Below are positions 8,566-13,444 of a stretch of 13,444 bases of DNA, in pieces. The stretch comes from an uncultured Bacilli bacterium (lineage in GTDB: Bacteria > Bacillota_I > Bacilli_A > RF39 > UBA660): assembly GCA_944351345.1 (NCBI GenBank), contig CALVPO010000036.1, positions 1 to 13,444 on the forward strand. The letters run 5' to 3'. Made by a program: the position numbers and the translations under genes. Within the stretch, counting starts at the first letter, position 1. The number at the start of each line of letters is the position of its first letter. Below the pieces are notes generated by a model. It was not told the origin of the DNA and made no database searches. It was given only the letters and a program-made list of their open reading frames with translations.

Positions 8566-9369
8566 TTAATTAGCTAGTGGTATTTTTAGTGTTTGACCTA
8601 TACTTAAGAGGTTGCTTGATAGACTATTTAGATCTTTAATAGCATTTACTGTTGTATTATATTTTTTGGCTATACTATATAGGCTATCACCACTCACTAC
8701 TTTATATGTTATATATTTAGAAGAACTTCCTGTAGTGTTATTAGCTGGTATTTTTAGTATTTGACCTATACTTAAGAGGTTGCTTGATAAATTATTTAAA
8801 TCTTTGATGGCATCTACTGTTGTGTTATATTTTTTGGCTATACTATATAAACTATCGCCACTTACTACTGTGTAAGTTTTATAATTTGAAGTATCTTCTG
8901 AAGTAGTACTAGTTGGTATTTTTAGTGTTTGACCTATATTTAAAAGATTGCTTGATAAATTATTCAAATCTTTTATAGCATCTACGGTTGTATTATATTT
9001 TTTTGCTATACTATATAAGCTGTCACCACTCACTACTGTATAAGTTTTGTAATTTGAAGTATCCTCTGAAGTAGCACTAGTTGGTATTTTTAATGTTTGA
9101 CCTATATTTAAGAGGTTACTTGATAAATTATTTAAATCTTTAATAGCATCTACGGTTGTATTATATTTCTTTGCTATACTATACAGACTATCACCCTTTA
9201 CTACTGTGTAGGTTATAAAATTATCTGTAGATGGTGGTTCTTCTTGAATTTCTGTTGGTATTTTGAGAATCTCTCCAATTTTTAATGAATTTGTTGTCAA
9301 GTTATTTAATTTTTTTATATCATCTACACTAGTGTTAAATTTATTAGCAATACTATATAGGGTGTCTCC
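8566..9369 (-). CDS. LysM-repeat half (3' part) of an amidase-like wall protein, split by a mobile element
   Basis: This is the downstream half of the gene whose first half is at 12240-12866. The frame gives the end of one LysM domain (GDTLYSIANKFNTSVDDIKKLNN... up to LKIP) and then four complete LysM domains (YTVVxGDSLYSIAKKYNTT...IGQTLKIP), ending with TAA at 8566. LysM domains bind N-acetylglucosamine-containing glycans such as peptidoglycan. No usable start exists: the first in-frame candidate is TTG 9300 with no SD and would begin inside a LysM domain, and the frame is closed by TAA just before codon 'KYY' within the element end. As it stands this half is unlikely to be translated alone; after excision it becomes residues 203-469 of an intact protein. 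Its repeats show no stop codons, so the split looks recent or reversible. Confidence 0.85.
   Translation of the reverse strand, partial: GDTLYSIANKFNTSVDDIKKLNNLTTNSLKIGEILKIPTEIQEEPPSTDNFITYTVVKGDSLYSIAKKYNTTVDAIKDLNNLSSNLLNIGQTLKIPTSATSEDTSNYKTYTVVSGDSLYSIAKKYNTTVDAIKDLNNLSSNLLNIGQTLKIPTSTTSEDTSNYKTYTVVSGDSLYSIAKKYNTTVDAIKDLNNLSSNLLSIGQILKIPANNTTGSSSKYITYKVVSGDSLYSIAKKYNTTVNAIKDLNSLSSNLLSIGQTLKIPLAN
8569..9213 (-). repeat. Tandem 168-bp repeats encoding four LysM domains
   Basis: Period 56 residues (168 bp): units at 9213-9046, 9045-8878, 8877-8710 and a shorter last one at 8709-8569. The LysM cores are almost identical at protein level (changes such as VK/VS, NIG/SIG, VD/VN), joined by Thr/Ser-rich linkers ('TSATSEDTSN'). 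This homogeneity suggests recent duplication or gene conversion and possible copy-number variation. Confidence 0.9.
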
Positions 9370-9386
9370 TGATACTATTTTTATGT
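9361..9386. other. Attachment junction at the recombinase end of the element
   Basis: Plus strand: host LysM sequence up to 9367, shared core CCTG at 9368-9371, then element arm GATACTATTTTTATGT at 9371-9386. The arm is the inverted partner (15 of 16 bases) of the arm at 12242-12257. The recombinase stop codon (9381-9383) lies inside this arm. Confidence 0.75.
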
Positions 9387-10931
9387 AGTATTTTTAAATG
9401 TAAATATAATATCTATCTGCTTATCTTGATAGATATAAATCTTCTCAACTAAATTAATTATTAATTCTCTAGTTGGATTATCTAGCGATAAAAATTCATT
9501 AATATATTTTTTTACATTTTTATTAGTAAATTTATTTGCAGATTTTTCTTTATTTTTAAGATTCTCAATATTTATTTTATTATTATCTATTTCCTTTTTT
9601 ATATTTTCACTTACTCTTATGTATTGCTCTGTATCAATAATCCCCTTTAACTTATCCATATAAGTTTTATCTAGACTTTCTGTTAATTTATTATTAGTTA
9701 TTTTTAAATTTTCTATTTGCTTTTTTATCTTTAGTGTATTATCAACAAACTCTATATTATTTATAGATTCTTTTATTTTACTTTTATCTAAATATCTCTC
9801 GCATATATCTTTGATATTATTTAAAATAACTTTTTCTAATACCTCATAATTATTTGTATGAGTTGTACAAACATGATATTTTGAATAAGTCCTATAATAG
9901 TTACAAATAGTATAACTTCTTCTTGTTTTCTTTTGATATCTTATAGTTATTCGATGTTTGCAATTGCCACAATATAAAAGGCCATCTAATAAATAAAATT
10001 TTTTCTTTTCTGGTCTCTTAATATTTTTGGATAATAACCCTTGTACGTAATTAAATATTTCTCTATCTATAATTGCTTCATGAGTATCTTTGACCACAAT
10101 ATAATTATTTGGGTCATTTTTAACTGTTTTTTTTAGTTTATAGTTAATTTTTCTAGTTTTACTTTGAACTGTATCACCAACATATATCTGATTGGTAAGT
10201 ATTGCTTTAATAGTAGTATCTACCCATACTCCTTGTTCTTGACTTAGACAATTTTTATTCCAAACATAATTATAATAAGATGAAGGTGTTCTTATTTTTC
10301 TTTTTGTAAGTTCTCCTGCTATATAATGATATGTATTGCCTTTAAGTGCTAAATCAAAGATTAATCTAACAACACTTGCTTGTTCTATATTTATAACTAA
10401 GTGATTTTTATTATTTGGATCTTTCATATAACCAAATGGGCATCTTCCTGATACATAGAGCCCATCTTTCATTCTTGAATGTAGACTAGTTTTAATTTTT
10501 TTAGAAATATCTTTAGCATACATATCATTCATTATAGCTTTAAATGGGGCTATATCATTATTTGTATTATCTATAAAAGTATCTATTCCGTCATTAATAG
10601 CAATATATCTAATATTATTATTAGGAAAATATTTTTCTATTAATTCGCCGGTACCTATATAATCCCTACCTAATCTAGACATATCTTTGGTAATAATCAT
10701 ATTGACTTTTCCAGATTCGATATCTTTAATCATTCTCTTAAATGATGGTCTTTCAAAATTTGTTCCAGTAAATCCATCATCTACATATTCTTCGGCTATA
10801 TTATAATTATTTTCTTTAACATATCTTCTAAGTAAACTTCTTTGACTGATGATACTATCAGATTCTAAGTTTCCATCATCTCTTGATAATCTTATATATA
10901 TTCCTACTTTAAAACTACTATTTCCTATCAC
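9381..10931 (-). CDS. Large serine recombinase (resolvase/invertase-type integrase)
   Basis: Site-specific recombinase expected to integrate and excise the surrounding element. The 516-residue protein has the N-terminal catalytic domain with nucleophile Ser16 in 'YIRLSRDDG', 'YVDDGFTGTNFERPSF' and the arginines of 'DMSRLGRDY' (Arg86, Arg89). Next come the recombinase DNA-binding domain (about 165-300), a zinc ribbon with Cys321, Cys324, Cys343 and Cys355, a Lys/Asn-rich coiled coil (about 395-465) and a C-terminal 'LIINLVEKIYIY' segment. All are normal for TnpX/TndX-like Firmicutes recombinases, so it looks functional. The GTG start at 10931 overlaps the TGA of the preceding 60-residue gene (GTGA), with a GAAGGA SD about 11 bases upstream. 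This implies translational coupling. Its stop lies within the element's terminal arm. Confidence 0.95.
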   Translation of the reverse strand: MIGNSSFKVGIYIRLSRDDGNLESDSIISQRSLLRRYVKENNYNIAEEYVDDGFTGTNFERPSFKRMIKDIESGKVNMIITKDMSRLGRDYIGTGELIEKYFPNNNIRYIAINDGIDTFIDNTNNDIAPFKAIMNDMYAKDISKKIKTSLHSRMKDGLYVSGRCPFGYMKDPNNKNHLVINIEQASVVRLIFDLALKGNTYHYIAGELTKRKIRTPSSYYNYVWNKNCLSQEQGVWVDTTIKAILTNQIYVGDTVQSKTRKINYKLKKTVKNDPNNYIVVKDTHEAIIDREIFNYVQGLLSKNIKRPEKKKFYLLDGLLYCGNCKHRITIRYQKKTRRSYTICNYYRTYSKYHVCTTHTNNYEVLEKVILNNIKDICERYLDKSKIKESINNIEFVDNTLKIKKQIENLKITNNKLTESLDKTYMDKLKGIIDTEQYIRVSENIKKEIDNNKINIENLKNKEKSANKFTNKNVKKYINEFLSLDNPTRELIINLVEKIYIYQDKQIDIIFTFKNTT

Positions 10932-11110
10932 AAATTACTATTTCCTTCTGTATTAGAATAATAAGCATGATTAAATGATAGTCTATTTTCTAAATTATCA
11001 TAAGTTGTATTAATTCTTTTTTCTAATTCTATTTTTAATGTATTAATTATTATTTCGTTTAAAGATTTTCCATTTTCTTTAAATTTTAAATTAACTTTGT
11101 ATTTAACCAT
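10928..11110 (-). CDS. Small 60-residue protein of the element, function unknown
   Basis: I do not recognise a family. The protein is charged, with N-terminal 'MVKYKVNLKFKENGKSL' that could form beta strands and a predicted amphipathic helix 'LNEIIINTLKIELEKRI' at about 22-38, then a polar tail. ATG 11110 is chosen because GGAGG lies 11 bases upstream; the in-frame TTG at 11128 overlaps that SD and is implausible. Its stop overlaps the recombinase start by 4 bases, so the two are made together. Position and size would fit a recombinase accessory or directionality factor or a small regulator, but that is inference only. Confidence 0.7.
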   Translation of the reverse strand: MVKYKVNLKFKENGKSLNEIIINTLKIELEKRINTTYDNLENRLSFNHAYYSNTEGNSNL

Positions 11111-11140
11111 AGATTTTAGTACCTCCAATAAAGTCTATGG
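11107..11140 (-). promoter_or_regulatory. Inverted repeat enclosing the SD and start of the small gene
   Basis: Minus strand CCATAGA (11140-11134) and TCTATGG (11113-11107) form a perfect 7-bp inverted repeat with a 20-base loop holding the GGAGG SD; the start ATG is inside the second arm. It could be an RNA hairpin that limits initiation or an operator. Function is inferred. Confidence 0.4.
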
Positions 11141-11231
11141 CAATAAGCATTGTTTTAGCAATATTATTTAATGTATTTTTTATAATTTTTTTGTTTTATT
11201 ATAAGTAACTTTAATATATATTATATGATTT

Positions 11232-12086
11232 TTATTCTTCAAATCCTCTTTTATTTTCAAAATTAGTAATAATAACTTCTTCTACTTTACCTCTTTTATT
11301 TCCATTTGAATTTATACTTCTTTTTGCTTCAATTACATGAATATTAAAATCTTTATATAATTCATTTATTAAAGTTGTATTATGATTAGATAACATTACA
11401 TAGCAACCTCTATCAGATAATTCTTTAAATACTCTAGCAAGTCTTCTTTGTTCTTCTTTACCAAAACCATCTTCAGTATAACTATTAAATATAGAAGTAT
11501 CTGAATCATATGGCGGATCAAAATAAATAAAATCTCCTTTTTTAGCATCTTTTACTGCTTCTTCAAAATCAATTGAAAGCAATTTTACATTGTTATAATT
11601 TAAATAACCACATATAATTCCTAAATTTTGTCCTTCATACGTATTAACTTTTGTCTTTTTACCAAATGGTACATTAAATTCATTTTTACTATTAACTCTG
11701 TATAAACCATTAAAACATGCTTTATTTAAATATATAGTTCTAGCTGCTCGTTTATAGTCTGACAATTTATTAAATTTCTTTTTGTCACGATCTAGATTTC
11801 TAATTGCATAATAATATTCTTCTGAATGTTCTGCTTCATGACGGTTTAATTCTTTACACATTAAATCAAATTTTTTACTATCTTTAATACATTGATATAC
11901 ATTCATTAATTCTTTGTTAGAATCATTAATTACTGCATTTTTAGGGGCTAGTTCAAATAGAAGTGCTCCACCACCAACAAATGGTTCATAATAAGTATTA
12001 AACTCATCTGGAGCATATTGTTTTAATTTATCTATTATTTGTCTTTTACCACCAGCCCATTTTACAAATGGTTTTCCTTTGATCAT
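11232..12086 (-). CDS. dam: DNA adenine N6-methyltransferase, D12 class (Dam/DpnM-like, likely GATC)
   Basis: Transfers methyl from S-adenosylmethionine to adenine in DNA. The 284-residue protein shows the alpha-class order: 'FVKWAGGKRQ' (7-16, start of the AdoMet site), 'YYEPFVGGGAL' (32-42, FxGxG-like motif I), 'FNGLYRVNSKNEFNVPFG' (125-142) and catalytic 'DPPY' (190-193), then 'YVMLSNHN'. Close resemblance to streptococcal DpnM (for example 'EPFVGGGAL', 'FNGLYRVNSKN', 'YVMLSN') suggests GATC as the site, by analogy. No restriction endonuclease lies beside it, so it is an orphan within the element; it may protect DNA, mimic host methylation or influence recombination timing. ATG 12086 has a good SD (AAGGAG). 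It is first gene after the element's left-hand promoter; 121 bases separate it from the small gene. Confidence 0.93.
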   Translation of the reverse strand: MIKGKPFVKWAGGKRQIIDKLKQYAPDEFNTYYEPFVGGGALLFELAPKNAVINDSNKELMNVYQCIKDSKKFDLMCKELNRHEAEHSEEYYYAIRNLDRDKKKFNKLSDYKRAARTIYLNKACFNGLYRVNSKNEFNVPFGKKTKVNTYEGQNLGIICGYLNYNNVKLLSIDFEEAVKDAKKGDFIYFDPPYDSDTSIFNSYTEDGFGKEEQRRLARVFKELSDRGCYVMLSNHNTTLINELYKDFNIHVIEAKRSINSNGNKRGKVEEVIITNFENKRGFEE

Positions 12087-12164
12087 TTTAAAACATCTCC
12101 TTATGCTGTATTTTTATTCTTAGCATTTTAACTAAAATATTAAAAAATTTTTCAATTCTTAATA

Positions 12165-12173
12165 ATTATACCA
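12165..12173 (-). promoter_or_regulatory. Extended -10 promoter upstream of dam
   Basis: Minus-strand TGGTATAAT (12173-12165) is a perfect -10 with the TGn extension. No convincing -35 is seen. It lies 79 bases before the dam start and just past a terminator, inside the element. Confidence 0.55.
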
Positions 12174-12176
12174 TGT

Positions 12177-12202
12177 AAAAAGACATTTTTCTTTAAAATG
12201 CC
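12177..12202 (-). terminator. Terminator at the entry side of the element
   Basis: Minus-strand stem GGCATTTT (12202-12195) with AAAATGTC (12189-12182), 8 bp including one G-U pair and a 5-base loop, followed by TTTTT. It would stop the truncated amidase transcript before it enters dam. Confidence 0.65.
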
Positions 12203-12239
12203 CTAAATTTTTAGATTATTTTTAATAATATTAATTATT

Positions 12240-12866
12240 TCACATAAAAATTGTATCCCCTGCCACTACTTTATAATACTTGCCATTTTCTGTAGGAGTA
12301 TAATCTAAATTTAGATAATCAAGTAAGGCTATTACAACAGCTTCGCCTAATTCTTCTGGATTATTAATTATATTATTTAAATCTTCGGTATTATCCGTAT
12401 TGCCATAATAAATAATAAGAGTTTCGTTATTGGCAGTATCTCTTATTAGTTGATTATAATCTAGAGCAGTATTACTAGGTAATCTTCTTTGATAATATTT
12501 ACTAACATTTTGACCGGTTTTTTCAAGTTCATTAGCAATCTTTTGAGCAAGGGCGTTACTGTTTCTTAAGGCATATACTATTTCAGCCCCTTCACCTCCG
12601 CTAGTTAAGGCATTAGATATTACTATTACATCATTACCTGTACCATAGAAGGATTTTATTTTATTTATTCTGCTATCTAGATCTAAGGTTGTATCATCAT
12701 TTCTAGTAATAGATACAGGAATACCTAATTCTTTTAGTCTGTTATAAATATACTGACTGACTTCTAGGTTAAAGTCTTTTTCTATTAAATTAGTAGCAGT
12801 GTTTCCAATATCATCTCCACCTCTATATGGGTCTATGACAATTTTTTTGGTAACTCTATCATACAT
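12240..12866 (-). CDS. Amidase_3-like domain half (5' part) of a split LysM wall protein; catalytic residues lost
   Basis: First half of the interrupted gene. Residues 8-186 follow the N-acetylmuramoyl-L-alanine amidase (amidase_3) pattern: 'KIVIDPYRGGDDIGN' for the usual IDPGHGGxDxG, 'IEKDFNLEVSQYIYNRLKELG', 'VSITRNDD', 'DVIVISNALTSGGEGAE' for the usual SIHaN...GaE, and 'TLIIYYGNTDN' for VLVEIGFxxN. The first zinc His is Arg15, the second His is replaced near Ser84 and the catalytic Glu is Tyr153; only Glu29 of the zinc site remains. It is therefore probably a non-catalytic glycan- or partner-binding module. It ends 'YYKVVAGDTIFM', a LysM motif cut after GDT, with TGA (12242-12240) supplied by the inserted element. 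No signal peptide is seen. SD is weak (GGTGAT). Excision restores a 469-residue protein with five LysM domains. Confidence 0.85.
   Translation of the reverse strand: MYDRVTKKIVIDPYRGGDDIGNTATNLIEKDFNLEVSQYIYNRLKELGIPVSITRNDDTTLDLDSRINKIKSFYGTGNDVIVISNALTSGGEGAEIVYALRNSNALAQKIANELEKTGQNVSKYYQRRLPSNTALDYNQLIRDTANNETLIIYYGNTDNTEDLNNIINNPEELGEAVVIALLDYLNLDYTPTENGKYYKVVAGDTIFM
12242..12270. other. Attachment junction at the dam end of the element
   Basis: Plus strand: element arm ACATAAAAATTGTATC at 12242-12257, one base, shared core CCTG at 12259-12262, then host amidase/LysM coding sequence. The arm mirrors 9371-9386 with one mismatch. The stop codon that ends the truncated amidase half is formed by this arm. 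Confidence 0.75.
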
Positions 12867-12920
12867 TTACATCACCACTTAATTATATGATTAAAACTAG
12901 CAATAGTGATATTTAGATAT

Positions 12921-12943
12921 AAAAAAATGCTATTTAGTAGCAT
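12921..12943 (-). terminator. Terminator overlapping the end of trmB
   Basis: Minus-strand ATGCTA (12943-12938) pairs with TAGCAT (12932-12927), 5-base loop, followed by a T run. The stem contains the trmB stop TAG (12932-12930). Confidence 0.7.
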
Positions 12944-13444
12944 CTAATTTATTTATTTTAATTCCTAATTTAGTAAATTTTTTTTCATATTCTGTCATAA
13001 TGTTATCTTTATCATTTTCTTTGTGTAAGTCATTTGTTTGATAATTAATTTTATAGCCATAATCTTTTAGTGTTTCTAGTGAATAATTAAATAAATCTAT
13101 ATTATCAGTTTTCATAATTATATGATTATTATTTTTGAAGATATTATCATATTTTTCTAAAAATATAGGACTTGTTAATCTTCTTTTAGCATGTCTATCT
13201 TTGGGCCAAGGATCAGAAAAATTTAAATATATAGTATCTACTTCTTTTTTGAAGACATTATCTATATTTAGAGCATCTATTCTAATTAGTTTTAAGTTAT
13301 TTAATTCTAAGTAATTAGATTTTTGAATTGCTCTTACTATAACGCTATCATATTTTTCTATGCCTATAAAGTTTATATTAGGATATTTAAGGGCTTTTTC
13401 TATTATAAAGTCTCCTTTTCCCATTCCTATTTCTATTTCTATAG
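12930..13444 (-). CDS. trmB: tRNA (guanine-N7-)-methyltransferase (TrmB), 5' end off window
   Basis: AdoMet-dependent enzyme that makes 7-methylguanosine at position 46 in the variable loop of tRNAs. About 171 residues are visible and the frame is open at the right edge. Upstream of the first visible ATG (13424) the frame reads IEIEIG, matching the TrmB motif I 'EIGxGKGDF', so the true start lies outside and that ATG is internal. Other family signatures are 'NFIGIEKYDSVIVRAIQK', 'IRIDALNI', the diagnostic 'NFSDPWPKDRHAKRRL' with 'FLEKY', and 'MKTDNIDLFNYSLE'. The N-terminal 40-50 residues are missing by truncation only. A terminator overlaps its stop codon. Confidence 0.95.
   Translation of the reverse strand, partial: IEIEIGMGKGDFIIEKALKYPNINFIGIEKYDSVIVRAIQKSNYLELNNLKLIRIDALNIDNVFKKEVDTIYLNFSDPWPKDRHAKRRLTSPIFLEKYDNIFKNNNHIIMKTDNIDLFNYSLETLKDYGYKINYQTNDLHKENDKDNIMTEYEKKFTKLGIKINKLDATK

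Larger units (their letters stand above)
9370..12260 (-). mobile_element. 2,891-bp large-serine-recombinase element inserted in an amidase-LysM gene
   Basis: The element consists of a DpnM/Dam-type methyltransferase, a 60-residue protein and a large serine recombinase, all transcribed in the direction of the interrupted gene. Evidence for the ends: (a) CCTG occurs at 9368-9371 and 12259-12262; (b) just inside are inverted arms GATAC(T/A)ATTTTTATGT; (c) deleting 2,891 bp between the core copies fuses the host halves (802 + 608 = 1,410 bp) exactly in frame and completes a consensus LysM motif. There is no target-site duplication beyond the core and no DDE transposase, as expected for serine-recombinase integration. 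No conjugation, phage or replication gene is present, so it is either a minimal site-specific element or a domesticated intervening sequence. Confidence 0.85.

Noticed and set aside
8569..9213. CRISPR-like array
   Set aside because: The regular repeats are 168 bp, coding and in frame as LysM domains; no short repeats with unique spacers.
9216..9300. TTG at 9300 as the start of an independent LysM gene
   Set aside because: There is no SD, it begins in the middle of a LysM domain, and the same frame continues upstream with LysM sequence to the element junction.
11141..11231. Promoter for the small gene and recombinase in the gap after dam
   Set aside because: Several TATAAT-like strings occur by AT-richness but none has a matching -35; they may be read from the dam promoter.
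12240..12242. TGA read as tryptophan (Mycoplasma-type code)
   Set aside because: Even if read through, a TAA follows three codons later; TGG is used for Trp throughout and another gene also ends in TGA.
9370..12260. Insertion sequence or DDE transposon with terminal inverted repeats
   Set aside because: The only recombinase is a serine type, the inverted arms match an attP dyad, and the duplication is a 4-bp shared core rather than a staggered-cut target duplication.
12882..12887. TATAAT upstream of the amidase half as its promoter
   Set aside because: No fitting -35 or TGn extension, and it would leave a leader too short to be confident.

Overview
The window is very AT-rich, and every gene I can support lies on the minus strand, so it reads from high to low coordinates. 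The gene set is low-GC Firmicutes: PriA with the Bacilli/Clostridia layout, a YlmC/YmxH-type PRC-barrel protein (a family typical of spore-formers), a membrane-anchored NodB deacetylase, a LysM wall protein and an AddB-like nuclease. Strong Shine-Dalgarno (SD) sites and TGA used as a stop favour the standard bacterial code. My guess, an inference only, is an uncultured gut-type member of Bacilli or a relative.

Layout in transcription order. (1) 13444-12930: 3' part of trmB (5' end outside the window), ending in a terminator. (2) 12866-12240 and 9369-8566: the two halves of one cell-wall gene, an amidase_3-like domain followed by LysM repeats. The first LysM motif is split by a 2,891-bp insertion. 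(3) 12260-9370: the insertion. It carries a DpnM/Dam-type adenine methyltransferase, a 60-residue unknown protein and a large serine recombinase overlapping that protein by 4 bases. It has 16-bp imperfect inverted arms at its ends and a duplicated CCTG (CAGG on the coding strand) at both junctions. (4) 8425-4545: an apparent operon of phosphohexomutase, priA and the PRC-barrel gene, closed by a terminator. (5) 4412-3000: membrane-anchored Ig-like/polysaccharide deacetylase with its own promoter and terminator. (6) 2867-2265: plsC-type acyltransferase. (7) 2152-1: start of an AddB-like PD-(D/E)XK nuclease gene that runs off the left edge.

The most interesting observation is the insertion. Removing one copy of the duplicated core and everything between the copies joins the two host halves exactly in frame. 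The result is a 1,410-bp, 469-residue gene with an intact first LysM motif (YYKVVAGDTLYSIANKFN). The reconstructed attB (GTGGCAGGAGACAC) and attP (GTATCAGGGGATAC) cores are both partial dyads centred on the same GG. This predicts a GG crossover and a reversible, scarless, skin-like interruption of a wall-protein gene. The interrupted enzyme domain is itself odd: it keeps the amidase_3 fold signature but has lost two zinc-ligand histidines and the catalytic glutamate, so it is probably a non-catalytic binding module.

Most other genes fit cell-envelope work (acyltransferase, deacetylase, hexomutase, LysM protein) or genome maintenance (PriA, AddB-like). No rRNA, tRNA, CRISPR array or replication origin was seen.
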